NCBI GenBank assembly: GCA_000711775.1
Contig: ARYC01002514.1
Location: forward strand, 1-64,000
Origin: Oxytricha trifallax
Lineage: Eukaryota > Ciliophora > Spirotrichea > Sporadotrichida > Oxytrichidae
DNA: 64,000 nucleotides
Direction: 5' to 3'
The notes under the pieces were generated by a model. It was not told the DNA's origin. It did not search any database and was given only the letters and a program-made list of their open reading frames with translations. Position 1 is the first letter of the stretch. Each line of letters starts with the position of its first letter. This document shows positions 12,101 through 25,358 of the stretch, in pieces. Both the position numbers and the translations under genes were made by a program.

Positions 12101-13140
12101 AATGTATTGTGTAAAACAGAATAAACTTAACTACGTAGTCTCTCGAAATAAAAAATACTCGCTTTTCTACTTAATTTTATAAATGTAATCACACAACACA
12201 TTGCTAAATGTTCTCTTAAATTCGTTCTATGTGAATAACATTGATATTAAAACATTTCAAATAAAATTACCAAAGCATTTCAAGTTATAATTTCATAATA
12301 TTAAACATAAATTTTAGGCAATTCGAATATTTGCAATACTAAGAATTAAAATTATATCCTTGCAACAAATTTTTAATTTCATATTTTCGAAAATTCTTAT
12401 AATTTTGCTAAACATTATATTGTCTATATCAAGGCTTTCATTAATAAAATATAAGTGCATATTATCAAACTTATAAAAAATTAAAAGATTAATAGAGATA
12501 AAGTAAATAGAGAAATTTATTATACTTGTAAGTATAATATACATAACCTTTATAATATATTCTTTTTTAATTAATATTTTTACTTAAGAATAATTTCTTT
12601 TTAGTATTTTTCTATAATTTTTAATTTTTTTAGATTTAATCATTTTATTTCCAAGGATTGCTTAAGTTTATATTAATTATAGCCCAGAAATAAATTTTGA
12701 AATTATTTATATGTTTTTTCAATAAAATGGAACATTTATAAAATTATTGGAAATAATATACTGGATTATTTAAATTAGGATTTCCTAAAATAATTAAGTT
12801 ATAGAATTAAAAATTCTAAGTAATATCAATTTATATAGTTTAAGATGAATAAGATTTTTAATTGCTTATAAACTATCAAATTGTAAAAGATTAAAAATAA
12901 TTCAATATTCTTAAATTATAATGATATTTATTTCTGTAGTAGTTTAATGTTTTACTATTTTAATGAAATTAAATTTGAAATTCTAGGGCAAAGGAGGAAT
13001 TATTAATTTTAAAATATACATTTTATTAACCTCTCTCATTTATAAATTAGCATTAGCTTATTTAAAACTGAATTGATAATATTTCTTTACTTACTTTTAT
13101 TAATTGCTTCTATTTTATAAGTAACTTGGTTAATCTTAGT
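12101..13140. other. AT-rich spacer
   Basis: Roughly 1 kb of very AT-rich sequence between transposase and the next island. No supported coding frame, RNA or repeat. The right end of the element should be within or near it. Confidence 0.4.
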
Positions 13141-13157
13141 TAGTCTGATTTGATCCT

Positions 13158-13241
13158 GGGGTACTGAGGTTTTTCGTAAATAAATTACGTACAATTAGCT
13201 TATAAAGCTAAGGTCAACTTCCTTGCTCAATCGCCTACCCC
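13158..13241. other. 84 nt structured, cloverleaf-like sequence
   Basis: A GC-richer island in AT-rich DNA. The ends pair (GGGGTA at 13158 with TACCCC ending 13241) and enclose perfect hairpins: CGTAA/TTACG (13175-13189, 5 nt loop), TTAGC/GCTAA with a 7 nt loop (13195-13211), and AAGG/CCTT with a 7 nt loop overlapping it. Length and arms recall a class II tRNA, but there is no B box or T arm on either strand, so I do not call a tRNA. It may be an RNA gene, a degenerate tRNA or a coincidental fold. Confidence 0.35.
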
Positions 13242-13847
13242 TGGCGAACAACCCACATTGTGGGGAAATAGTAAAGTTTAAAGACTAAGCCAACCTGCAC
13301 CAACCAATCTCATCTGTAAAATTTGTAAATATAAATAAATAATATATGAGATTTAAGACAATAAAATCAAATTTGAAATATATATAAATTAAATTAATAT
13401 AAATTTTTATTTAAGCACTTACTTATTGTACCACCAGAAGTAAAGGATTCTTATTCCTTATTAAATTATATAATTAGCAGGATTCTATTTGTTATAAATT
13501 ATTTTAATTTTGTTTTGAGTCTTTACAATGATTATAAAATTATAATTCTTATATTATAAATTACATTTATTAATTAATAGAAGCTTACAAAAGTGTAAAC
13601 AAAATTTATGTAATTTATACTTTTTTGTTAAAAATGTATGTGGTTCTAATTATTTATACTTACAATAAAAAAAATTATAAATTTTATAACATTATTTTTA
13701 AATCCTAACTTTTGAAACTAATCTCTTTTCATGGACCATAACTAAGTAGTAAGAATTGAAGACAAGCACTCCTGTGCTGAAAGTTAAACAGCCTGCCCTG
13801 GAATTAGTATAGAAGAATAATTGACTGCCTCATAAAATTTATAAGCT

Positions 13848-15482
13848 ATGATTGACGAATTTGACAAGGACGAACTCATTGGCACCAACTTGAACAATGG
13901 GAGCTCTGTTTATTAATATAACAATCTATAAAATAACTGTGAAGAACACAACTAGGAGGGATTGAATTTGGCCGAAGACAATTTAATAAACACATTATTC
14001 CAACTTTAAACTACTGACTCTTGCTGAATTGATTAAACATAGATAGTTAAGATAAATTAAATAAAACACCTAAAATTTAATGAAATGGCAAAATAAATGT
14101 ATACAAATGTTGGGAATATTAGATCGATAAAATATCTCCCAGTAAAGTAGCTTGGAAAGATTTTGGAAATATATAAATACAGGCCAATCTTGTTCAAATA
14201 ATTCAATTGGAATTGAGAATAAATCAACTTAATTTGTATGTGCTTTCCCACAATTAAAAAATTCAAGGAATAGTTTAAGGTCTACGAAAAAGACAACTAA
14301 TTTATCTAAAAGATCAATTTATTCAGAATCAAAAGTCAAAATTAATTAAATGGTATTTAAAATAATAATAAATACTCTGAATGCAAGGCTAAGGATAAAT
14401 ATGAGAGAAAATAAAATTCTAATTATCAAAAATAATTCAATAAAAAAACACAAAATAATATTTAAGAAGGAAAATGTGTCATCAATTAATGTGAAGAAGA
14501 GCATTGTGAAATTTAATAAATTAAGCAATTTTACCTTGGTACAATTCTAGAGTTACAACTTAAAAACAAAAATATAGAAAATTAACTTTTCAATCAGAAC
14601 TAATACATTGAAGAATTAATAAACTAATCAAGAATTAATTAGAAAATATTTTGAGTCTTATAAATAAAAAATGAGGAGATAAGTGAATTGCAATAAAGAG
14701 AATAAAATCAAATAAATAAGATTGACGCCCTCATTATAGAATCAAAATCAGTAAAACATTCTTCAATGAAAGATAAGATATAACCCCAAAAATATGAGTA
14801 ATAATATTCAGCTTCATTTTTTGTGATTCAAGATTTTAGTTGGGGTACAAAAAGATTCAATAATAAATAAGCTTAGTACTAAGGAAATATTTCAAATAAA
14901 GAAATGTGGAATGCTTTAATTTATGACTCAATCCTTATAAAAAACAGCTCAAAATTTTTAGTTATTGCAATAGATCCACCTTGGAAGAGGACATCCTGCA
15001 AGTTCAATTATTAAACATAGAGTAACAAATTTATTTTTGATTCAATACCATTTGAAAAATTGCAAAGTGATGGGTATATATTTCAATGGGTTACAAACAA
15101 TTAAATGCAAGACGCATTAAAATCATGAATGAAAAAGGTTATGAAAATGTGATATTCTTGTTTGGATCAAGTTGAATGAAGACAAAACTTTGTACAATAA
15201 TATAGGATTTTATTTAAGACATGTGGCAGAATTTTGTATAATTTTAAGAAAAAAGGGCTTATAAGGAATTAAGAAAGAGATCAGTATTGCACTTTCAAAA
15301 CAATATATTAATAGAAAAAGCCAGAAAGTCCTGCTAAAAACCAGATAGTTCTTATAAACTAGTGGAAGAGATGGTGCCTAATCACAAATACTTAGATATT
15401 TGCAAGAGAATGCAACCAAAGAGATAAATGGTTTTCAATTGGAGACTAGTCTATATAGATGCCTGAGGAACTTAATCATTGA
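13848..15482 (+). pseudogene. MT-A70 family N6-adenine methyltransferase, frameshifted (copy 1)
   Basis: ATG 13848 opens an acidic, Asn/Gln-rich N-terminus with a TGA near 14023, then a long frame to about 14765. After a frame change the catalytic region reads AIDPPWKRTSCKFNYQ (DPPW at 14973-14984), EKLQSDGYIFQWVTN, then in other frames NIGFYLRHVAEFCI, KPDSSYKLVEEMVPNHKYL and IFARECNQRDKWFSIGDQ. These are in order the DPPW catalytic motif, central sheet and C-terminal motifs of MT-A70 enzymes, which move a methyl group from SAM to adenine N6 in RNA or, in ciliates, DNA. At least three frameshifts and two or more TGA codons make it a pseudogene. It begins 1.75 kb downstream of the transposase, same strand. 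Confidence 0.85.
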
Positions 15483-16537
15483 AGCTACTTTTTTTGGTAT
15501 TTAGTTTAATAAAGAGATTATTAATTTATGGATAAAAATTTCATTTTATACTTCAAAAATCTTACCTTATAACTAATTTTATAATAGTTAAATTAATATG
15601 CATATTTAAATGCAACAAATAATTAAAATACAATTATAATTGTTTATTCATTAAATTTTACTCTAAAATTAAACAATTGTTTTAGATACACACTTAGTAA
15701 TGTGACAAATAGCTTTTTTATGTTGTTGAGTTACATTTATTAAATTGGACTCAAAAATACTTTAAAATATGAAACAAAAGCTAAAGACAAAATATAAAAT
15801 CTATATAAATTAGTGTGAGAGGTATTTTCAATTTGATATATCTATAGTCTCATTTAATAAGTAATATTGACTTAAATAATATTTTAAAAAATGCTGAAAT
15901 CACAGAGACCAATCTAAAATAAAATGAATGATATTATGCTTTATATAGATAATTAAGATATCTATAAGACTATTCAAGAATATAAATATTAGCTTCAAGT
16001 CTCTGATTATTGTATTAGAGCAAGTAAAGAATTAAATAATTGCCTTTTCTAATAACACCATTTTTACAGTGCGATAACATTATATAAGACAGACATGGTA
16101 TTTTATTATTTAAAAATATAAAAAATTATATATTATTATAAATTCACTTAAATGTGAAAATTTCTCTATTACTAATAATCTTCTTTTTAAATTTACAACT
16201 AACTTCTTAATTGATATTTAAAATTCATTGAATTTTAAAAGTGAAACCTTAAGATGAAGAATCTAAAGTTTCCAAAAATTTCTCTCCACTTCACTCAACA
16301 AAATAAAACGATTATTTTTGATAAGTTCAACATCAATATTCCCAGAAATGAGTTAAATAAGAGAAATAATACCTTTTAAAAAGTAATTTTAATTAAAAAT
16401 TAATCTAACATTCTCAACATGTTTATACAATAATCATGCAGTAAAATACTAAAGGTAAAAATGCAATTATTATGAATAATAACTCTAAAAAGAATATAAA
16501 GTCAGTACATCTATTATCTTATTGTATTTATCAGATT
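15483..16537. other. AT-rich spacer
   Basis: AT-rich DNA between the methyltransferase relic and the LINE 3' end. It presumably includes LINE 3' untranslated sequence. No gene or repeat seen. Confidence 0.4.
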
Positions 16538-19500
16538 TCACTGCTTTATAGAATCATTGGAGCTCATTACTAAAATATTCAGTTTTATTGGATTTGTCTT
16601 CAATGCCTCTTCTTCAAATACCTTATCCATCTTTTTTACATATGTCGCTCTGAAAATCTTCTTTATTGGTTAATAATATTCATGCTGTTTCAAAGCTATT
16701 ATTCTTTAGTCTAGCCTAATCATATTTGTAATTATCTCTTTTTGTGTTTGACTTTTTATGTCAATTAGTCTGTGTTCTTTCATTTATTTGGAGAATATGT
16801 TTATGTCGCCAGCAGAGTTTATTAAATTACACTATTTCATGTGATTTACATCCACGATTACTTTGTGAACATTGCAGTAATTAAACTTGCCATGTGATGT
16901 ATTCCCTGACTTATAGCCATCATAGTGAACATCAAATTTTTTGTTATAAATAGCTTTTTATTATCACTGAGAGCCTTCTCTTTTCACTTAATCTCTACTG
17001 TCGTCTCCTTTGGTTTTATTATATGCTCCAAGTCAGATTAGAGCTTTTTCAAGTTCTTCTGAACTAGTTGCTGTATTATCTCAGCTGTATTTGTGTCTTT
17101 TAGTTATGATACATTCCTTAGTAATTTGTTAGGAATGTCTCTGGCTGTTTTGAATGCTATTCTTTTTGGCTGCATCTCCATCTTCTCAATTTCCCCAACT
17201 TTTACATACTTAGCCGCTATTTGCGGGGTGTATTTGTAAATCATAATGACCTAATCTACGCCATTATTATTGAAGAACTTAATGATGGGTTGGTATATTA
17301 TGTAATTATCTGGTAGATCTCTGTTTGCCTCTTCATTTCTTCCCACGTGCTCTTGAGTAGTTTTCTGGTATTCAGGCAAATATTCATCCTAAAATATTTC
17401 GCCTCTTATTCCTTCTTTATATCTTCAATTTTTCAACTTTCTCAAACTATTTTGAGTATAGTAGGAATACTGTCTTTTAACATTTAGTCGCAAGTTATGA
17501 GTTTTCTATATTTTTCTGAAACAATTTATCACTCTCTTGAATTGCGCTGCATCTTTTATGTTGACTAGCAAGGAATCAGCGAACGCTATAAGCTTGCCCT
17601 ATTTTATGAGTGATTTCAATTATGGTTGAGAGTAAAGGGCATCTTATAGATTCACATTAAATAGCAAAGGAGGAATTCCACTTCGTTAGGCAATTCATAT
17701 TTTTATCTTGATTTCCTTCTATTCATAGAATATCTTGTTATTTTTGTATAACTCTTCAATTAGATTTACAGTCGTCATATCATCTGTATTCTATGCCTTC
17801 AGTCTCAGTTTTGTCATAAGTTTGTCTTTCCAAACTGAATCGTAAACTTTTTGAAGGTTAACAAGGAGGTATGCTTCCCTTTTATTTGACCTTCTTCTTG
17901 AAAATTTGATTAATTCCAACATTCTTATCAAGTTTACTTTTACTCTCTTTGAAACCACTTTAGTAATTCCCTGTTTAAAGAATTAGACTCTTCTTTTTTC
18001 TTGCATCTTATTCAGAATTACCTTTTCGAATAATTTACTCAGATATGAATTCACCACTATTTGTCTAATGACGCTGATTTCTGGATAGTAATCACCTTGC
18101 ATTTTTGCTTAGAAGTACTAATCTTCCCTCTTTGATGTACTAAGGTAATTATCTATCATTTATCCATTTTATGATTTTCTGACTCATTGTCTGCTAAATT
18201 TTCTCTTATTTTTGTAAAATTTTTCCATAAAACTAATCCGGACCAATAACTTTGTTGAAGTTACACTCTTTAATAGCCTTCTTCACATCCTCAATTTAGC
18301 AGAATTATTCATCATCCTGGCTGTTTAACATCTGAATTTCTTATTTTGCTCCTTGAGATAATTGTTCGTCCCTATCATCATTAAATAATTGACTGTTTAA
18401 CTCTACCACCTTAGCCTTTTTTGAATTTCCCCACTTTAACTCTTTCTTTTGTTTATAGTGAGACCCTTGTTGGTTGTGCTTACCTTTGGGTCTTGGCTAG
18501 TCTTTTAACACGGTAAAAAATACCTCTTAAATCATTTGTGTCTAGGCAATTTTCCATGTCCTTGATGGCTTCCTTGCATTGCACTTTCAAATCTAATTAT
18601 CTGTTACTGGTGACATTCCCGTCTCTTCTCAACACCCATTCAGGTGGTCATTGGTACCAGTTCCTATTCTTGCTTTACTTTTCTAATTTATCTATGAAAC
18701 TATTTCATATTGGCTGGTCTAAATCTTATTACAGGAGTTCTTTCCCTTCTTCTATGGTTTTTCTAGAATTTTTTCCTTAAGGTCTATGAAAGTCGCTTCT
18801 TTATCCGATACTTCATATCATTCATGTCGTATCTTAAAATCAGCTTTGATTTGATAAGTTTATGATCCTTCGCATCTAGTTTGCTGGTCTGTCAGCTTAT
18901 ATGTTCGAGAATATTTGGTCCAATTAGTTACCTCTGCTGTGAGATTTTACTCCAACATGTATTGTTTTCTAAAGACCTTCTCAATTTAATTTCTTGCCCA
19001 TTTCCTTAATGTGGAAGTTGAAGTCACCCATTACTATTATTCTCTGATTCTTACACTTTTTTTTTAATGACTTTATCATGTTTATTAGTCTATATTATAA
19101 CTCTTTCACTTCTTCGTTGCAATAGGGGGGAATGTAAGCTGTAATTATATGAAGTGGATATCCATCCACATTAAGTATATTCCATGCTATGAACTATCTC
19201 AGTATTTTGACCGTCTTCATTTGAAACCTTTCACCGTTTAATGTTAGTACTCCTCCGTTTCTGGCAAGTTGTGTCTAAGTAATGTTCCTGTTTTATACCA
19301 ACTAATCTTTGAAGTCTTGTTTCCACAAATCCAATGAAATCCGGATTTTCTTTTCCAATTTCCCTTGTCATCTTATCTTATTTCAACTTTGAGTTTAAGC
19401 CTCATACTTTTTGGAGGCAAATATTTATTTCAAATGACTTTGATCCTAACTGTCTTTTATTACCTATTATCTCCACTCTTCTCTTCCTGCGCAAATTTCT

Positions 19501-19827
19501 CATTCCTCTAACCCATCCCTCAATATACCTTATTGGTTAGAAGAATTGAAGTTATACCCCATTCTCTTAATAGAATGAGAATTTGTCTAAGTTTGATATT
19601 CTTTTTTTATCTACATAGAATTGCAGGTTTTGTAATGTTAGATTACTTAGGTCTTTATTTGAATGTTCAGAAAAATCTTTAATCGATTTTTGTGTTGGCT
19701 TCTTTTCTTCACAGGCTTCCTCCGTGTAAACTGGTAGTTTCCTCCTACCCTTCCTTTGGTGTTGATCCTAGTCTATATAATCACCGTCCTTTCCAATTTT
19801 TTAATCTTTTTTTTTTACAATAATCAT
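16538..19827 (-). mobile_element. LINE-type non-LTR retrotransposon (APE endonuclease + reverse transcriptase), decayed
   Basis: Read on the minus strand from ATG 19827 to TGA at 16538. Order: basic N-terminus; apurinic-type endonuclease with ENPDFIGFVETRLQ (~19340), LARNGGVLTLNG (~19265) and the signature VMGDFN (~19030); then a reverse transcriptase with fingers/palm text near 17830 (LQKVYDSVWKDKL), GIPPLLFN (~17665) and the motif C region FADSLLV (~17590); then a C-terminal segment. In an active enzyme motif A carries FxD and motif C FADD; here the Asp residues are replaced (VNL and ADS), and there are several TGA codons and frameshifts. The element is therefore inactive. No second ORF or target duplication was identified. 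Confidence 0.85.
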
Positions 19828-20828
19828 AATTATATATAATAAAAGCAAGGTTAGACATAAAAAATGGACAAGAAGTTCTTATATATTATTTACAAGTATT
19901 GGGTTTATTAAAATTGATTTTAAGTGATAATTTTTAAAAATTGCAGGGAATGGCGAAACCCCAACTAATATATATTTGTATATTATATGAAATTTATATA
20001 TTAAACTGGCAGCTAAAATATAGTTATGAATTATTAAAACATTATAAATTGACAGATTAATTAAGAATAAGCAATATCCTAAGAGGTAAAGATTTAATAA
20101 CTATTCCAATAAATTTTATTAGTAAGTTAACATAATTTTGTTAAACATTTGATAGGCATAACTTCAACTGAATAAGCAAAAAAGAAATCTTTTGGGGATA
20201 ATTTAGTCATATTAAAACCATGAGGTAATATACCCATTATTATGAAGAGATTAAAAGGTCTGATCTAAAGTTGCTGAAAATAAAATATAATAAGACTAAT
20301 TAAGTGAGGGATAATGATACAATTAAAAATAGAATAGATATAAATTTTGTGTAAAACGACAAGGTTATATAAAAAACAATGTCAAAGCCAATCGCAAAAG
20401 ATGTTGATTTTGCATCTCAGACCATAATGTTAAAAAACTGTAGATAAAAAATCACTTGATCATACTGTCTATAAATGTGTTTATTTTTAATGTTATGGAC
20501 AACTTATAAAAATGTATAATAAAATTATAATTACCATTAAAAATAAATTTAACAGAATTAACTTGCAACATCTTTTCAATCATAAACTAGCAATATTACA
20601 AGATATTTAATTAGAATGCCTACTACCACGATATATAAAATTACGAATAAATCATCCAGATGCTTATGTAAAGGAAGGAAAAATACCAAGATAATAATGA
20701 AAATAATTAAATAAATATATATAGATATATATATATATATTAAACACAATGATTTACAAGAAAAAGTATCTATATCTAATATAAAAATTATAAGGAAATT
20801 TAAAAAATAAAAAGATCTAAGTTCGAAA
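19828..20828. other. AT-rich spacer with AT microsatellite
   Basis: AT-rich intergenic DNA between the LINE 5' side and the next plus-strand gene. A TA-rich microsatellite lies at about 20714-20740. Nothing else supported. Confidence 0.5.
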
Positions 20829-22230
20829 TGAACAACCTAGACTCGAACCAGAAGCACTACTTCGACACACTCTGCTCAAACCACAGCACGACTGGAATTG
20901 CACAAATGCTAGTCAAAACATTTCAAGAGGAAGTGGAATGGGGACTGTATTCTGTCCAAAAATTTATGTACCTTGCAAAAATCTTTATCAAATCGGGTTT
21001 AAAATAGACCCACAAATCCACTGCCTTTCACAAAGGATACCAGATGCAAAGAGCCAAGTTAAAATTGCAAACTGGCTCTAACTATTCAACATGCTAACAC
21101 ATCACATTATGATGAACTGCAGGTACAACCAACGTGCCAACGAGCCTAAGTCAGAAGTCTAATCAGAAACATAAACTAAGCCCAAAGAGCACAAAGACCT
21201 ACTAGATAGCAATGGAAAGATAGACAACTAGAAGACCCCAACAAACAAGGGAGACTATATAAAAATATACTATCCAGATTATTGAAACTCTGGTCCCATT
21301 TCTCTAAGGTCAGAAGAAACCATAACCTACACCAAAAGAATATGAAGAATGCCTGAATGCCTGAGAGAGACAACAAGTTTGAATCTAGCAACGGGACTTA
21401 TCTAGAAGAGTCCCAAAATGGAAAGAAAGCTTAGACCTCACAGACTCCAATGATGGCATAGTAGATAAGAAGGAGCAAAATCATCAGAAGAGATCAGAAA
21501 AACCTCAACTCCAAATAAGTATAAAATAATTCGTAAATTAATTTAGGATCGGGGTTATTATAATCATAATAATCTAGCAACTAACCTATACACATACTCA
21601 CACCAACAGACACGCAGTTGATGGAGTACAAAGATGCAGTTGCGAATCTTTATCAGAGATTAGAAGATAGAGAATCACTAATAAGCCTAAGACTAACTTC
21701 AGAAATACAGGAATCCCATACAGAATCGTTATCAAATATTAGAAAGGTACTGTCAATAGTGAATGGAAAAACCTCACCCAGCTAAGAGCAACCAATATGG
21801 GACTAGAGGACCTCCATCATAAAGAATAATCGACTTCGTGAGACACTTCGTTTGCATTATAGTAAAGTACGTAGAAGCAGGCTCGAACACAATAGTGAAT
21901 ATTGACATATCAGAAGAAATTATGTTAAATAGATTTGACCGTAGGATAAAATAAAAATCTAAACAAGTTGGTTTCCTAAGATCAGACTTGATCCAATTGA
22001 TGACCTCAAAGAATAGAGAGTAGATTGCAAAACAATAACTCCGATTCAACATCAAAATCATCTCACTGTCAACAATAAGACCTACACAATCAGAGATAAT
22101 GTAGTCACCTTCAACTAAACCTAAGAACTTCCTTAAAGAAGGACACAAGGAAGAAGAGGAATACTCTAACAAAGGAGACAGAATAAGAGAAGAGGAAACA
22201 ACCAAAGGAGAGGAAGAAGATGAATACTGA
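20829..22230 (+). pseudogene. unidentified degenerate gene, coiled-coil and acidic tail
   Basis: Clearly less AT-rich than its flanks. ATG 20829 opens MNNLDSNQKHYFDTLCSN; a frame change near 21040 leads to NWLQLFNMLTHHIM and a long frame interrupted by several TGA codons to ~21630; then a coiled-coil-like part (DAVANLYQRLEDRESLISL, ~21640), and a last frame RIIDFVRHFVCIIVKYVEAG (~21825) that ends in a Glu-rich tail with TGA at about 22228. Frameshifts plus TGA codons indicate a relic. It lies head-to-head with the LINE, so it could be part of another element; no known domain was recognised. Confidence 0.45.
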
Positions 22231-22740
22231 CAACCAAACAAGCCTGAAGCAGGACATTAATGAAAAGTAACCAGCCCTTAACACGGCGTATAGCCAATCG
22301 GGTGCATCAGAGACCTCAAATGATTAATTCAATGAATTAATGATCATCTACAGTTAAGTCTTAAATGATATTTAAATGAATAATTAATATAAACTAATAA
22401 ATATGGAATAGTATAATATTTTGTGGCTTTTAAAGTAAGAAGTATGAAATCTTAACTCAATTACAATCTATATTTGCCTAATTAGTAGCTTTATCTTAAA
22501 TATATTTATATACAACTTAACGCATATAGATATATATTAATTTATCTTCAACTTCTCGCATTAGAATAAAATAAAAAGGAAATCAGATAATATAAATGCT
22601 TAACATATTATCAATATTACTAATTATTAACATATATCACTGCCCATTTACCAAAAGTAACAGATTAGTATTTTTTCTTCAAATGTATATAATTGCTTTA
22701 TAGATTTCACGCAGTTAAATTCCAATTCAATTTATACTAA
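22231..22740. other. AT-rich spacer
   Basis: AT-rich; nothing supported. Confidence 0.4.
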
Positions 22741-22744
22741 AGCA

Positions 22745-23217
22745 TTTGACTCTTATTATTTTTTAAGGTAATTATTACTAAAACTATTTATATATTATAT
22801 TTACCATGTTGCCGTTTAATTTACAAAAACATTAAAGTACTTTTAGTTGACCTCAATAGCTTAGATAATGCCCTCCACTTTGAATTGCTCTCATGAGTAA
22901 TGCTGAATCGGTTCACAAATGACTGCATTCAAATTCCTTCTACTTCTATCATTTACATTTCAATCTTAAAATATTGCATACAATTAATGAAATATTACAT
23001 ACAATTAATGAATTATAATGTTATATTATAAGTGGCTATATCTACATGGATATTTGATTTTAAACTTTGCTTTTAGTAGGACTGTTTTAATTCAATTATC
23101 TTTGAAGCATCACCCTTCATATGATGCTTTTCCAAGGTTCCATCCTCTGTATTGCTTACGCCGCACTACTCTCTACATTTTTTCTATGCTTAGCACCACT
23201 CTCTCATTAATATCAAA
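22745..23217 (-). CDS. unidentified coding-like segment with one TGA
   Basis: Minus-strand frame from ATG 23217: MREWCQAQKKC, TEDGTLEKHHMKGDASK, then one TGA near 22934, and after it in the same frame MQSFVNRFSITHESNSKWR. GC is locally higher. No recognised domain. It may be a candidate macronuclear-destined segment or a relic. Confidence 0.3.
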
Positions 23218-23239
23218 TGACTATAATTGCAAGTAGTTG

Positions 23240-24090
23240 TAAGTATTAAAATGATAGTTAGTGGATTTAAGACTTAGCTGATTTATGCTCAGTTGGAATG
23301 TTCAGTTTCACAAGAAGTATATTTCTAGAGCAATACCCATCATCATATGAAGAAAAATTATGTGTCATTAATATGAATAAATAGGTAATTGAAAAGAAAT
23401 ATAAAATAAGAATACCAATATTTCTTAATAAGTTGAAGGAGAGAAATATTAAAGATATTTTTATATAAATCCCTGTTAAATAACTAGTTATTTTTAATTG
23501 AATTAACAATTTCACGCATCATGTTTTCATTCCAGATTATCTTTGAAACAATGTCTGTTTGCTTTCCAAAAATATGCTTAACTCATATTCATTTGTACTT
23601 ACCAAGTCTATCATCCTTTTTAATTAATTGTCTTTCTATAATTTTAAATAAAAATAAATTCAAGTTGATTTTCAATTAAAATATTAATAGTATTCAATAA
23701 ATATTTAAATGAAAACCTAAACTAATTTGACACCCATTATGTATCATTAAGAAAGTATCTTAATTAGTGAAAGATAATCTTATATAATTTTAACAAATGC
23801 TCAAGTTTCCCAAAATCAATACTTTATCGTAAAGATAAAGAGAACAATTTATTATTATTGCAAACTATAATTAAATTTGCAAATATACAATGAATATGAA
23901 AAATAGGATGAGTGAAAAATAAATAATATCACTATTAATAATTTTATTGAGGCATTTAAAAATATAAAAGTAATCAGTATTTGACTTATAATGTCATACA
24001 TACATTAATTTTATTTTTAATAAATACTAACTAATGTGTTGATTGAATATTTATTTTAATGTACTGTTTTCTTATCAATGATCACTATTA
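23240..24090. other. AT-rich spacer
   Basis: Low-complexity AT-rich DNA; no supported gene or repeat. Confidence 0.4.
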
Positions 24091-24093
24091 GCA

Positions 24094-25358
24094 TCACACT
24101 ATATTTTCCTCCTTAATTTTATTGTTGTGCTCCTCCCTTAGATTGCTATTCATATACCTAGGGTCTTAATTGCTTGAAGAAGTATCGAATAATGTCAAGT
24201 TTATGTACTAATCTTAAATGCTGGCAATTAGGGAGTCATATGTCTCTTAACTCTATGATTACAAATATGGTCCATTAGGTACATTTGCCCTGATTTATCC
24301 TAAACTAGTATTTATCACAGCAATTTCTTGGTCAATTGTGTGGAATAGTGTTCAGTTCTTATAAAAGCGCTGTATTTTCGCAAATAGATACTCCCCTTTG
24401 ACATATTCTTGGGCATATATTACAGTCGTGTAATTTTTAATATGGTACTCTAATGTCTAACTTTGTACTTTGGCTCACTTTAAAATTCATTATTGCTAAC
24501 GTACAAGTTTAGAGTTATGCATAATAGGCTGGACACTAACTTCATGTCATTCAGCATAAGAGATAAAAGGGAGGTGGAGTCTTGACACAGATGAGCATCC
24601 CAAGAAATTGGATATTGAAGCTAAATTATTATCTAATTAACACTATAGCGGTTTACCAAAGCGACATTGCACATTTCTCAATTTCTGGATGAATTTAAGA
24701 TTAAATTCTCAATACTCTCTTCAGATTATGCAAGACTTATGGCGTTTTCATTTTAATTGCTGTTAGAATTCCTCAACGTTGAAAAAATATATCCTAAGCA
24801 CTCTCTTTATTGCTGAATTAAGACTACTATTATAGATAGTATTCATTAATCTTAGTATTTGTTGTATTCGTGAGGCGCTCACTTTTCATGCTTGAGATTC
24901 TTGAGTCTTATCCCATCGCAATCTCATAAACTCTGGTAAATTTAAAAATTTCATTTACATATTTTACCCTAATTACTTAAGTGTTTAGTTAGGAATAATA
25001 TATGCGGATTCTTTCTGCTCAAGTAAAGATTCATGGAAACTCCACACTTTAATATTTTTGAATTGAACAATAGCTTTAATTCAATTAAGTCTTCTTCCAA
25101 CTCATGATTTTTATACCCAATGCATCAAAGTTATATTGAGAATGATAGAACCAGCAGTATTTATAGTATACGTAATAGCATGAGCAGTGTGAGTACTGCA
25201 ATGGAATATCACACCTCTCCAGAATAAGTCAAGACCCCACAGATGTGCTTTAGTGATTTATAAGTGATATTGATTGTAAGAGAGTAAATATCAGCAGTAA
25301 AGATAACATCTCCTATCTTTTAAAAGTGTATTTTATGATAAGGATCTGTTGCATACAT
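24094..25358 (-). pseudogene. unidentified degenerate gene
   Basis: Minus strand, from ATG 25358 (MYATDPYHKIHFQKIGDV) through a hydrophobic Leu/Ile-rich part, then pieces in changing frames: GYKNHELEEDLIELKLLFNS (~25120), FLNLPEFMRLRWDKTQES (~24950), LRLMNTIYNSSLNSAIK (~24850), IHPEIEKCAMSLWQ (~24690) and a final frame with YTTVIYAQEYVKGEYLFA (~24430) running to TGA 24094. The pieces add up to ~420 residues in collinear order with several frameshifts or TGA codons. Possible explanations are a relic gene or several segments separated by eliminated DNA. Family not recognised. Confidence 0.4.

Noticed and set aside
13158..13241. tRNA gene (Ile-like anticodon in the 7 nt loop)
   Set aside because: No B box, no T arm and wrong spacing of arms on either strand.
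18538..18780. Plus-strand ORF of 80 residues
   Set aside because: Antisense to the LINE reverse transcriptase region.
21774..22241. 155-residue minus-strand ORF
   Set aside because: It is the Ser-rich antisense of a Glu-rich plus-strand coding frame with better protein-like composition.
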